64,000 bases of DNA from Pseudomonas sp. 8Z (GTDB taxonomy: Bacteria; Pseudomonadota; Gammaproteobacteria; Pseudomonadales; Pseudomonadaceae), in assembly GCF_902506535.1 (NCBI RefSeq), contig NZ_LR733827.1, positions 1,931,176-1,995,175 of the forward strand. Direction: 5' to 3'. Below, one piece after another: positions 40,463-49,055 of this stretch (position 1 is its first letter; each line of letters starts with the position of its first letter). The translations under genes and the position numbers were made by a program. The notes below the pieces were generated by a model. The model ran no database searches and was not told the DNA's origin. It saw nothing but the letters and a program-made list of their open reading frames with translations.

Positions 40463-43258
40463 TCAGTGCGCTTCATCCCAGTTGTTGCCAACGCCGACTT
40501 CCACCAGTAGTGGCACTTCTAGGTCAGCGGCGCCGCTCATGAGACTCTTGAGTTGGGCGCTGACCTCGTCGATCAGTTCCTCACGCACTTCCAGTACCAG
40601 TTCGTCGTGTACCTGCATGATGATGCGTGCATCCACGCCACTGTCTTGCAACCAGCCGTCCACTTTGATCATGGCGCGTTTGATGATGTCCGCTGCAGTG
40701 CCCTGCATCGGCGCGTTGATCGCCGCACGCTCGGCGCCCTTGCGCATGGCCTGGTTCTGCGCGTGGATTTCTGGCAGGTACAGGCGACGACCGTAGACTG
40801 TTTCCACATAGCCCTGCTCGGCGGCCTGGGCGCGAGTGCTTTCCATGTAGCTCAGTACGCCCGGATAGCGGGCGAAGTAACGGTCGATATAGGCCTGCGC
40901 CTCCTTGCGTTCGACGTCGATCTGCTTGGCCAGGCCGAAGGCGCTCATGCCGTAGATCAGACCGAAGTTGATCGCCTTGGCCTTGCGCCGTTGATCGCTG
41001 GTTACGTCCTCAAGCGCCACACCAAAGACTTCGGCGGCCGTGGCCTTGTGCACATCCAGGTCATGGCGAAAGGCGTCCAGCAGGCCTTCGTCCTTGGCCA
41101 GGTGGGCCATGATGCGCAGTTCGATCTGCGAGTAGTCCGCCGCCATCAACTTGTAGCCCTTGGGCGCGATGAAAGCTTGGCGGATGCGCCGACCTTCGGC
41201 GGTACGGATGGGGATGTTTTGCAGGTTCGGATCACTGGAGGACAAGCGCCCGGTGGCCGCCACCGCCTGATGGTAGCTGGTGTGAATGCGCCCAGTGCGT
41301 GGGTTGATCTGCTCTGGCAGCCGGTCGGTGTAGGTGCTCTTGAGCTTGCTCAAGCTGCGGTACTGCATCAGCACCTTGGGCAGCTCGAAGTCCTGTTCGG
41401 CCAGTTCTGCCAGTACCGCCTCGGCGGTGGAAGGCTGGCCTTTGGCGGTCTTGCTGATCACCGGGTAGCCGAGTTTTTCGTAGAGGATCACACCCAGTTG
41501 CTTGGGCGAGGCCAGATTAAATTCCTCACCGGCGATGTCGAACGCCTTGCGCTCCAGCTCCACCAGCTTGTCGCCCAGCTCGACGCTCTGCTCGCCGAGC
41601 AGTTTGGCGTCGACCAACGCGCCATTGCGCTCGATGCGCGCCAGTACCGGCACCAATGGGATCTCGATGTCGCGCAGCACCTGGGCCAGGGACGGCACGG
41701 CTTCGAGGCGGCGCCACAGTTCCTGATGCAGGCGCAGGGTCACGTCGGCGTCTTCGGCAGCATAAGGCCCGGCCTGTTCCAGAGGAATCTGGTCGAAGGT
41801 CAGTTGCTTGGCGCCCTTGCCTGCGATGTCCTCGAAGCGGATGGTGCTGTGGTTCAGGTACTTGAGCGCCAGGCTGTCCATGTCGTGGCGGGTGGCGGTG
41901 GAGTCCAGCACGTAGGATTCGAGCATGGTGTCGAAAGCCACGCCCTGCACGGCAATCGGCGTGCTGGCATTGGCCAGGACGTTGATGTCGTACTTGGCAT
42001 GCTGACCCACCTTGGCCTTGGCCGGATCTTCGAGGATCGGCTTGAGCGCCTTGAGCACCGCATCGCGGTCGAGCTGCTGTGGCACGCCCATGTAGGAATG
42101 CGCCAACGGGATATAGGCCGCTTCGCCAGCCTTGACCGCGAAGGACAGGCCGACCAGTTGCGCTTGCTGCGCGTCGATGCTGGTGGTCTCGCTGTCGAAG
42201 GCAATCAGCTCGGCCTGCTCCAGCTTTTTCAGCCAGGCATCGAACTGCGCCTGTTCCAGTATCAACGGGTAATCGCCCGTACTGGCTGGCGCTGGCTCGG
42301 CGTTTTCCTCAACGGTTTCACCCGTCGGTTCGGCGAACAGGTCGCCCGCCGGTGCGGCAGCCTTGGCGGCCAGCGTCTTGTTCTGCCGCAGCAGATCGTC
42401 CAGCCAGTTCTTGAATTCCAGCTCGCCGTACAGCTCGACCAGCGCAGCCAGGTCCGGCTCGCCCGGATGCAGCGAGTCGATGGTGATATTCAGCGGCACG
42501 TCGGTCTTGATGGTCGCCAACTGATAGGACAGGTAGGCCATCTCGCGGTGTTCTTCGAGCTTGGCCGGTAGGCCCTTGGCGCCGCGAATCGGCAGCGCGG
42601 GCACCTTGTCGAGGTTGGCGTAGATCACGTCGAGGCCGCCACCGACACCGACCAGCAGGCCGAGGGCGGTTTTTTCACCCACGCCGGGCACGCCGGGAAT
42701 GTTGTCGACCTTATCGCCCATCAGCGCCAGGTAGTCGATGATCAGCTCAGGGCCGACACCGAATTTCTCTTTCACGCCATCGGCATCGTAGACGCTTCCG
42801 GTCATGGTGTTGACCAGCGTAACGTGCGGGCAGACCAACTGTGCCATGTCCTTGTCGCCGGTGGAGATCACTACGTCGCGCTTTTCTCCGGCGGCCTGGC
42901 GCGCCAGGGTGCCGATCACGTCGTCGGCTTCGACGCCTTCGACGCACAGCAGCGGCAGGCCGAGGGCGCGCACGCTGGCATGCAGCGGTTCGACCTGCAC
43001 GCGCAGCTCGTCCGGCATGGACGGCCGGTTGGCCTTGTACTCGGCGAACAGCTCATCGCGGAAGGTGCCGCCCTTGGCGTCGAAGACCACGGCAAAGGGG
43101 CTTTGGGGGTACTGCTTGCGCAGGCTCTTGAGCATGTTCAGCACACCCTTGACCGCGCCGGTGGGCATGCCCTTGGAGGTGGTCAGTGGTGGCAGGGCGT
43201 GGAAGGCGCGGTACAGATACGAGGAACCGTCGACCAGTACGAGGGGGGCTTGGCTCAT
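40463..43258 (-). CDS. polA: DNA polymerase I
   Basis: 931 aa with all three activities. The 5'-3' exonuclease domain begins LVLVDGSSYLYRAFHALPPL; the 3'-5' exonuclease is proofreading-competent by sequence (DSETTSID, EDADVTLRLHQEL); polymerase motifs A (MAADYSQIELRIMAHL), B (RRKAKAINFGLIYGMSAFG) and C (QVHDELVLEV) are intact. Start MSQAPLVLVDG at 43258; a 29-residue upstream extension is not conserved-looking. Followed on the same strand by ersA. Confidence 0.98.
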   Translation of the reverse strand: MSQAPLVLVDGSSYLYRAFHALPPLTTSKGMPTGAVKGVLNMLKSLRKQYPQSPFAVVFDAKGGTFRDELFAEYKANRPSMPDELRVQVEPLHASVRALGLPLLCVEGVEADDVIGTLARQAAGEKRDVVISTGDKDMAQLVCPHVTLVNTMTGSVYDADGVKEKFGVGPELIIDYLALMGDKVDNIPGVPGVGEKTALGLLVGVGGGLDVIYANLDKVPALPIRGAKGLPAKLEEHREMAYLSYQLATIKTDVPLNITIDSLHPGEPDLAALVELYGELEFKNWLDDLLRQNKTLAAKAAAPAGDLFAEPTGETVEENAEPAPASTGDYPLILEQAQFDAWLKKLEQAELIAFDSETTSIDAQQAQLVGLSFAVKAGEAAYIPLAHSYMGVPQQLDRDAVLKALKPILEDPAKAKVGQHAKYDINVLANASTPIAVQGVAFDTMLESYVLDSTATRHDMDSLALKYLNHSTIRFEDIAGKGAKQLTFDQIPLEQAGPYAAEDADVTLRLHQELWRRLEAVPSLAQVLRDIEIPLVPVLARIERNGALVDAKLLGEQSVELGDKLVELERKAFDIAGEEFNLASPKQLGVILYEKLGYPVISKTAKGQPSTAEAVLAELAEQDFELPKVLMQYRSLSKLKSTYTDRLPEQINPRTGRIHTSYHQAVAATGRLSSSDPNLQNIPIRTAEGRRIRQAFIAPKGYKLMAADYSQIELRIMAHLAKDEGLLDAFRHDLDVHKATAAEVFGVALEDVTSDQRRKAKAINFGLIYGMSAFGLAKQIDVERKEAQAYIDRYFARYPGVLSYMESTRAQAAEQGYVETVYGRRLYLPEIHAQNQAMRKGAERAAINAPMQGTAADIIKRAMIKVDGWLQDSGVDARIIMQVHDELVLEVREELIDEVSAQLKSLMSGAADLEVPLLVEVGVGNNWDEAH

Positions 43259-43331
43259 GCGCGGGATCAACCTTTTCGGCGGGTGCAGCGGTAGAATGGC
43301 TGCATCATTGAATACAAGGAGCAAGGTTACC

Positions 43332-43616
43332 ATGGGTACAGTCAAACGCCTTTTGCTGGTCGGCCTGCTGGCCTGCGCGCCCCTTGCCGCTCACGCCGAG
43401 GATCCGGTGTCCGCCGACCCCGATGTGACCATCCGCCAGGACGGCGATCGCACTATTCAGGAATACCGGGTCAATGGCTTTCTCTACGCCATAAAGGTCA
43501 TTCCGAAGAACGGCAAACCCTACTTTCTCGTTCGCGCCGATGGCAGCGACGGTAACTTCATTCGCTCGGACGACCCGGACATGCTGATTCCGTCCTGGGA
43601 AATCTTTAGCTGGTAA
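43332..43616 (+). CDS. DUF2782 family small secreted protein
   Basis: 94 aa. Signal peptide MGTVKRLLLVGLLACAPLAA HA, then an acidic domain with TIQEYRVNGFLYAIKVIPK and PSWEIFSW. DUF2782 has no known function. It is divergent from polA and 12 nt before thrB, as PA5494 is in P. aeruginosa. Confidence 0.9.
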   Translation: MGTVKRLLLVGLLACAPLAAHAEDPVSADPDVTIRQDGDRTIQEYRVNGFLYAIKVIPKNGKPYFLVRADGSDGNFIRSDDPDMLIPSWEIFSW

Positions 43617-43628
43617 CAAGGCAACGAA

Positions 43629-44579
43629 ATGTCGGTATTCACCCCCCTGGAGCGTCACGAACTCGAAGTCTTCCTGGCGCCCTATGGGCTTGGTCGGCTC
43701 AAGAGCTTTCAAGGCATCGCCGCTGGTAGCGAGAACAGTAACTTCTTCGTCAGCCTGGAGCAGGGCGAATTCGTCCTGACCCTGGTTGAGCGCGGCCCGG
43801 TTGCCGATCTGCCGTTTTTCATCGAACTGCTCGATGTGCTGCACGAGGCCGGTTTGCCGGTGCCTTACGCATTGCGCACGCAGGACGGCGAAGCGTTGCG
43901 CAGCCTGGCCGAGAAACCGGCGCTGCTGCAGCCACGTCTGGCTGGCAAGCACCTGCATGAGCCCAATGTCCATCACTGCCAGGAGGTGGGTCGCCTGCTC
44001 GGCAACATTCACCTGGCGACACGCGAGCGTCCCATTGAGCGCCGCAGTGACCGGGGGCTGGACTGGATGCTGCGTGAAGGGGTGGCTCAGGTTGGCAGGT
44101 TGCCGGAGGCCGCGCAGGCGCTGCTGGGCGATGCGCTGAACGAGATCGAGGCGCTCAAGCCGCGTCTGCTCGCCCTGCCCCGCGCCAACCTGCATGCCGA
44201 TCTGTTTCGCGATAACGCCCTGTTCGACGGTAACCACCTGGCTGGGGTTATCGACTTCTACAACGCCTGCTCGGGGCCGATGCTTTACGACCTGGCGATC
44301 ACCCTCAATGACTGGTGCTCGCACGAAGACGGCAGCCTCGATGCGGCGCGTGCTCGCGCGCTACTCGGCGCCTATGCGGCGCTGCGGCCCTTCACGGCCG
44401 CCGAGGCGCAGTTGTGGCCGAGCATGCTGCGCGTGGCCTGCGTGCGTTTCTGGCTGTCGCGCCTGATCGCCGCTGAGTCCTTCGCTGGTCAGGATGTGCT
44501 GATTCATGATCCGGCGGAGTTCGAGCGCCGTCTGGCGCAGCGTCAGCAGGTCGAGCTGGCGTTGCCGTTCGTGCTGTAG
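43629..44579 (+). CDS. thrB: Homoserine kinase (APH-fold type)
   Basis: 316 aa. This is the aminoglycoside-phosphotransferase-like homoserine kinase, not the GHMP type of E. coli. Catalytic loop NLHADLFRDNALFDG and GVIDFYNACSGPMLYDLA (metal-binding Asp) are intact; the N-terminal lobe has GIAAGSENSNFFV. It makes O-phosphohomoserine for threonine synthesis. It lies 12 nt after the DUF2782 gene. Confidence 0.95.
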   Translation: MSVFTPLERHELEVFLAPYGLGRLKSFQGIAAGSENSNFFVSLEQGEFVLTLVERGPVADLPFFIELLDVLHEAGLPVPYALRTQDGEALRSLAEKPALLQPRLAGKHLHEPNVHHCQEVGRLLGNIHLATRERPIERRSDRGLDWMLREGVAQVGRLPEAAQALLGDALNEIEALKPRLLALPRANLHADLFRDNALFDGNHLAGVIDFYNACSGPMLYDLAITLNDWCSHEDGSLDAARARALLGAYAALRPFTAAEAQLWPSMLRVACVRFWLSRLIAAESFAGQDVLIHDPAEFERRLAQRQQVELALPFVL

Positions 44580-44600
44580 AGCGCAGCAGGCTCACTCAGC

Positions 44601-44625
44601 GGTGGATGAACGCGTTTCATCCACC
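44601..44625. terminator. Hairpin between thrB and the SCO gene
   Basis: GGTGGATGAA (44601-44610) pairs with TTCATCCACC (44616-44625). It lies between two convergent genes. No long T-run, so it may also be an intergenic repeat. Confidence 0.6.
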
Positions 44626-44641
44626 TGGCGTTGACCTGGTG

Positions 44642-45268
44642 TTAGTTGCCGCTGATCAGCTCCGGCAACTGCTTGGCCAGCTTGGCAATGTTGACCGGCG
44701 CTCGAATAAAACCACGCTGGGTGCCGTCCGGGCCAATGATCACCAGATTGCCGCTGTGATCGACGGTGTAGTTTTCCTTGCTGGTGTCGGCGGGAATGTA
44801 GGGAATGCTCACCGCGTTGGCCAGTTTTTGCAGGTTGGCTTCTTCGCCGGTCAGGCCTTGAAAGCTGGGGTCGAAGTAGCCCAGGTATTTTTTCAGTTGC
44901 TCGGGGGTATCGCGGTGCGGGTCGACGCTGACCAGCACGATACGCAAGCGCTCACGGGTCGCCTCGGGCAGTTGCCCCTGTAGCTGGCGCAGTTGGGCGA
45001 GGGTCGCCGGGCAGATGTCCGGGCAGAAGGTGTAGCCGAAGAACAGCAGCGTCCAGTCATCCTTGAATGCATTCACCGGCGTCGTCTGGCCGTCCTGATT
45101 GGTCATGCTCAGTGCCGGCAGTGTGCGTGGCTGTGGCAGCAGGACGATGCCGGCATCAAGCAGTGCGGCCGGGTTGCTCCGGCTGCTGAGCACCTGGTTG
45201 ACGGCCAGGCCCAGTGCCAGGGCAACGGCGGCGACGAGTACGAAAACAATGGTGTGGGTGCGGGTCAT
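44642..45268 (-). CDS. SCO1/SenC-family copper chaperone
   Basis: 208 aa, membrane-anchored periplasmic thioredoxin-like protein. N-terminal anchor TIVFVLVAAVALALGLAV. The copper motif CPDIC is in FFGYTFCPDICPATL, and the distal His is in TVDHSGN. It delivers copper to the CuA site of cytochrome c oxidase. AAGG lies ahead of the ATG at 45268. It is next to ctaG, but no oxidase subunit gene is nearby. Confidence 0.93.
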   Translation of the reverse strand: MTRTHTIVFVLVAAVALALGLAVNQVLSSRSNPAALLDAGIVLLPQPRTLPALSMTNQDGQTTPVNAFKDDWTLLFFGYTFCPDICPATLAQLRQLQGQLPEATRERLRIVLVSVDPHRDTPEQLKKYLGYFDPSFQGLTGEEANLQKLANAVSIPYIPADTSKENYTVDHSGNLVIIGPDGTQRGFIRAPVNIAKLAKQLPELISGN

Positions 45269-45503
45269 AAGGGCCTTCACAGATTTAGCAGCAGGGCAGT
45301 GGGCAGCCGGAAAAGGTACCAGAGCCGTGCTTGAAGGTGTCGATTGGCGCATGCGGCCTGCTGTCACGGTAGCGCACCCGGCACATAAAACCACAGACTC
45401 AATCGCGCGACCCGCTGATGCCGTTGGCCGGGCAGCCACCCCTGACTCAGGCCTTACAGACGTTGTCTCAGGATGGCGAACGGTTGCATCTGTCAGGCGT
45501 GAC

Positions 45504-46079
45504 CTATTGGCTGGCCTGTGGCATGGCGGCTTGAGGTGCGCTGATATCGAACAGGGTGTAACTCAGGCTCAGGTGTTTCACGTCTGCCGGTAGATCGCGG
45601 TCGATGATGAAGCGCACTGGCATCTCGATGCGCTCACCCGGTTGCAGCACTTGCTGGGTGAAGCAGAAACACTCGGTCTTGTGGAAGAAGGCGGCCGCCC
45701 GCGCGGGCGAAATGCCGGGCACGGCTTGAGCCGTCATCGGCGTGTCGCTCGGGTTGTAGGCAACGAACAGCATGTCGTTCGGCTCGCCGGGGCGCACTTG
45801 CAACTCCTCGGCTTTGGGCGCGAACGCCCAGATCATGCCGGCGGCGTTGCTGGCGAGAAATTGCACCCGCACCTCGCGCTCATGCGGCTGGGCTCCGGCC
45901 GCCCCGCCATCGATGTCGAGGGCGCTGCGCATGGCGTCATTGAGCCGTGGCAGGACGAACAGGCCGAAGCTGAACATGATCACCACCACAGCCAGAAGAC
46001 GCACGAGCAGACGCGGCGTGTTGCTGGCGTTTGCAACGCGAGAGCGCTTGGGTGTGCCTGCTCTGCCTGGGTGTTTCAT
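45504..46079 (-). CDS. ctaG: Cytochrome c oxidase assembly protein CtaG (Cox11)
   Basis: 191 aa. A single N-terminal membrane helix (LLVRLLAVVVIMFSFGLFVL) precedes a periplasmic immunoglobulin-like domain with the copper-binding FHKTECFCFTQQVL motif and PVRFIID. It inserts CuB into subunit I of aa3-type oxidase. The start is set by GGAGGTGAA just ahead of ATG at 46079. The 235-bp gap to the SCO gene has no recognisable gene. Confidence 0.94.
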   Translation of the reverse strand: MKHPGRAGTPKRSRVANASNTPRLLVRLLAVVVIMFSFGLFVLPRLNDAMRSALDIDGGAAGAQPHEREVRVQFLASNAAGMIWAFAPKAEELQVRPGEPNDMLFVAYNPSDTPMTAQAVPGISPARAAAFFHKTECFCFTQQVLQPGERIEMPVRFIIDRDLPADVKHLSLSYTLFDISAPQAAMPQASQ

Positions 46080-46393
46080 TTCACCTCCGGTGGCGTGCAG
46101 CACGGTGTGCTGGGCGCAGATGCTCGCGTCCGTGCTGAAGCTGGCGGCCATCAGGCTTTGCCTGACGGGCTCAAGTATAGACAGGTGCCAGGTGCTGCAG
46201 TCCGTCTAGCGAGCCGCGACGGCGGTGCCGTAGGCAAGATTGAGCGCCAAGTCCGGCATGGCTTGAGAAAATGTCCGCGAGGTGGATATGACGCGCTCGC
46301 ATAGCGCTGCAAAAGCCATGAAAATTGCGTCTTAGCCCGCGCCAGCCGCCCGCTAAAGGTTCACGTCCATGTCCTGTATTCATTGGAGTTGTC
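46080..46393. other. Intergenic gap, no gene recognised
   Basis: It lies between divergent ctaG and the next gene. I see no open frame with a plausible start and no familiar repeat; promoters for both genes must be here. Confidence 0.5.
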
Positions 46394-47062
46394 ATGAACA
46401 CCGCCGCTATTCGCCAGCTCATCGCTCAGGCTCGTGAGCACGAGCGCGCCAGCCAGGCACTCAGTCAAACCCTGCAAACCCGCTTCCAGGGGCTGCATCC
46501 GGCCATTAGTCTGCCGCGTGAGAATGCCCCGGCGCTGCTGAGCCGCTTTGTTATCGCCTACATTGAAGAAGTACCTGATGTGCTCGACGCCGCCGCTGAA
46601 GTCGCGCGTGAGGCGGGCATCGAAGACGCGATCAAACCGGTGCTGAAGATCGCCGAACAGTTCTTCCAGCAACCGCCCGCGTTGCTGGCTGGTCACAAGG
46701 GACTCGCGGGTTTGTTGGATGAGGCCTATCTGGCGCACCGTCTGGTCGAAGAGGTCAACGACCGTTACATCACGTACCTCGGGCGGCCGTTGATTCCTCT
46801 GGATACCACCCGTGCCAACTTGATCGTCCATCGTGTGATTGGCGAGCCCTTTGCCAATCAACTCGACGAAGCGGTGCATCACGCGTTGACCGTGATGCTC
46901 GATGAGGCTCGCTTCGATAAGCCCTCGGTCGAGGCTTACCGGGCGCGTCTGGCCGCCGCCGATACCGAGTCGGCCTGGTTGCGCTGGCCGTGTTTGTCGC
47001 GCCAACTCGGCGTGGATCTGCAGTTCACGGCGCGAGTGCCAGGAGTAGCAGAGACAGCGTAA
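46394..47062 (+). CDS. Conserved hypothetical protein (Pseudomonas)
   Basis: 222 aa, predominantly helical and soluble, with no signal peptide. Segments such as PRENAPALLSRFVIAYIEEVPDVLD and TTRANLIVHRVIGEPFANQLDE look conserved but match no domain I know. GGAG lies 5 nt before the ATG. Its last 38 nt overlap tail-to-tail with the AEC carrier gene. A protein of similar look sits near glutaminase and AEC genes in other pseudomonads, so a shared function is possible. Confidence 0.75.
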   Translation: MNTAAIRQLIAQAREHERASQALSQTLQTRFQGLHPAISLPRENAPALLSRFVIAYIEEVPDVLDAAAEVAREAGIEDAIKPVLKIAEQFFQQPPALLAGHKGLAGLLDEAYLAHRLVEEVNDRYITYLGRPLIPLDTTRANLIVHRVIGEPFANQLDEAVHHALTVMLDEARFDKPSVEAYRARLAAADTESAWLRWPCLSRQLGVDLQFTARVPGVAETA

Positions 47063-47954
47063 GCAACGAGCCCAGGGTGGAGTACAGGATTGCCCGCGAC
47101 ACCAGCGCCGCCTGGCGCTGGTAATACTCGGCGAGCATGAACGGCCCGGTGCCTGTGGGCAGTGCGCTGAGCAACACGGCGGCGTGAGCCCAGAACGGCG
47201 GCAGGTCGAGCAGTACGAAGGCGATGAACCACGTCACCAGAGGCTGCAGCACCAGCTTCAGCGCCACCAGCGGCCAGGCGCCTTGGGTCGGGCCACTTTG
47301 CCGTTGCGCCAGGAACAAGCCCAGCGAGACCAGTGCACAGGGCACGGTTGCCGCGCCAAGCAGACGCAGAAGCTGCTCCAGCGCGCTCGGCAACTGCAGG
47401 CCGCCGAGCGACCAGAGAGCGCCGAGTAGCGGTGTGACCACCAGCGGGTTTTTCAGCAGGGCCAGGCTGACCTGGGCAATCGCCCCACCCAGGCCCTTCT
47501 GGCTTTGCAGGCCGATCTCGATGCACACCAGCGCCAGGGCGAACAGCACGCAGACCACGATCAGCGAGGCGATCAACGCCGGCGCCATGCCGTCCTCGCC
47601 GAGCACCAGCACGCACAGCGGGATGCCGATATAGCCGGTATTGGCATAACCAGCGCTGAGCCCGTCGATGCTGGCTTCAACCAGGCTGCCGGTGGTTTTC
47701 CAGCGGTAGGCCAGGGTGATCAGAAACACCGCCAGGGTGCCGCCACTGAAGGCCAGCAGGAAGCCGGGTTGCCAGATGTGCGCCCAGTCGGCCCTGGCGG
47801 TGAGGTTGAACAGCAGCGCGGGCAGGCCGAGCCAGACCACGAAGCGGTTCATTTCCGATGCGGCGGTCGGCCCCAGGCGGTTGCTGCGGCGGCACAGATA
47901 GCCGAGCAGGATCAGGCCGAAGATCGGCAACAGCACATTGAAAACGGTGGACAT
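47025..47954 (-). CDS. AEC-family permease (auxin efflux carrier superfamily)
   Basis: 309 aa with about ten membrane helices (LLPIFGLILLGYLCRR, NTGYIGIPLCVLVLGEDG, LSALPTGTGPFMLAEYY). The NTGYIGIP and PTGTGPF loops fit the discontinuous helices of the family. It probably exports or imports a carboxylate or amino acid. The start MSTVFNVLL at 47954 is chosen, with MAVPMST at 47966 possible; neither has a clear Shine-Dalgarno. Divergent from glutaminase, with a 154-nt shared promoter region. Confidence 0.88.
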   Translation of the reverse strand: MSTVFNVLLPIFGLILLGYLCRRSNRLGPTAASEMNRFVVWLGLPALLFNLTARADWAHIWQPGFLLAFSGGTLAVFLITLAYRWKTTGSLVEASIDGLSAGYANTGYIGIPLCVLVLGEDGMAPALIASLIVVCVLFALALVCIEIGLQSQKGLGGAIAQVSLALLKNPLVVTPLLGALWSLGGLQLPSALEQLLRLLGAATVPCALVSLGLFLAQRQSGPTQGAWPLVALKLVLQPLVTWFIAFVLLDLPPFWAHAAVLLSALPTGTGPFMLAEYYQRQAALVSRAILYSTLGSLLTLSLLLLALAP

Positions 47955-48108
47955 CGGCACAGCCATCGGCGCAAAGATGGCCGAGCCTAGGGGCGCTGGC
48001 CGTCGAGGGCAAGCTGTGGCTGTGATTCCGCTTTGACGGCGGGCGTCTAGCATTGACCTGCCGGAATGCTCCGGCGCTGTGTCGTGAGACTTTGAACAGG
48101 CTCCAAGC

Positions 48109-49017
48109 ATGCAAGCGTTGTTGAACGAGATTCTCGATGAAGTCCGCCCGCTGATTGGCCAGGGCAAGGTGGCCGATTACATTCCCGCGTTGGCCAATGT
48201 GGTGCCCGATCAATTGGGCATCGCCGTGTACGGCAACGACGGCCAGTTACATGTCGCTGGCGATGCCCGAACGCCCTTCTCCATCCAGAGCATTTCCAAG
48301 GTCTTCAGCCTGGTGCAGGCCATAGGCCACAGTGGCGAGGCGATCTGGCAGCGCCTCGGCCACGAGCCGTCCGGGCAACCGTTCAACTCGCTGGTGCAGC
48401 TCGAATTCGAGCGCGGCAAACCGCGCAATCCGTTCATCAACGCTGGTGCGTTGGTGATCTGTGACATCAACCAGTCGCGCTACGCTGCCCCGGCGTTGTC
48501 GATGCGCGATTTCGTCCGGCGCCTGTCGGGCAATGCGCAGGTGACGGTGGATAACCACGTCGCCGAGTCCGAATACCAGCACCGCGCGCGCAACGCAGCA
48601 ATGGCCTACCTGATGCAGGCTTTCGGCAACTTCCACAACGATGTCGAAGCGGTGCTGCGCAGCTACTTCAGTTGCTGCGCGCTGCGCATGAGCTGTGTCG
48701 ACCTGGCGCGCGCCTTTGGTTTCCTGGCCAACCAGGGCTTCTGTCAGAGCAGCGGCGAGCAGGTCTTGTCGCCCCGGCAGAGCAAGCAGGTCAACGCCAT
48801 CATGGCCACCAGCGGGCTGTACGACGAGGCCGGTAACTTCGCCTACCGGGTCGGTTTGCCCGGCAAGAGTGGCGTCGGCGGTGGCATCGTCGCGGTGGTG
48901 CCGGAGCGTTTCAGCGTCTGCGTGTGGTCGCCGGAGCTTAATGCAGCAGGCAACTCGCTGGCGGGCATCCGCGCGCTGGAACTGCTCAGCGAGCGCATCG
49001 GCTGGTCGGTGTTCTGA
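48109..49017 (+). CDS. glsA: Glutaminase
   Basis: 302 aa cytosolic Ser-dependent glutaminase with the beta-lactamase-like fold. The catalytic Ser-x-x-Lys is in SIQSISKVFSL; NPFINAGALV and YDEAGNFAYRVGLPGKSGVGGG are conserved. It hydrolyses glutamine to glutamate and ammonia. The neighbour genes for glutamate/glutamyl and Asn/Asp breakdown suggest a catabolic role. Confidence 0.95.
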   Translation: MQALLNEILDEVRPLIGQGKVADYIPALANVVPDQLGIAVYGNDGQLHVAGDARTPFSIQSISKVFSLVQAIGHSGEAIWQRLGHEPSGQPFNSLVQLEFERGKPRNPFINAGALVICDINQSRYAAPALSMRDFVRRLSGNAQVTVDNHVAESEYQHRARNAAMAYLMQAFGNFHNDVEAVLRSYFSCCALRMSCVDLARAFGFLANQGFCQSSGEQVLSPRQSKQVNAIMATSGLYDEAGNFAYRVGLPGKSGVGGGIVAVVPERFSVCVWSPELNAAGNSLAGIRALELLSERIGWSVF

Positions 49018-49023
49018 ACACCT

Positions 49024-49041
49024 GGGCGCTGGCTAGCGCCC
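49024..49041. terminator. Hairpin between glutaminase and GGT genes
   Basis: GGGCGCT-GGCT-AGCGCCC, 7-bp GC-rich stem between convergent genes. No T-tract, so activity is uncertain. Confidence 0.45.
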
Positions 49042-49055
49042 GAGGTGAGGCGCCG

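Noticed and set aside
40553..42571. Plus-strand open frame of about 672 codons across polA
   Set aside because: Antisense of the intact polymerase gene with codon-bias-driven openness only.
45418..45534. 39-codon plus-strand frame overlapping the ctaG 3' end
   Set aside because: No ribosome binding site and no recognised similarity; too short to support.
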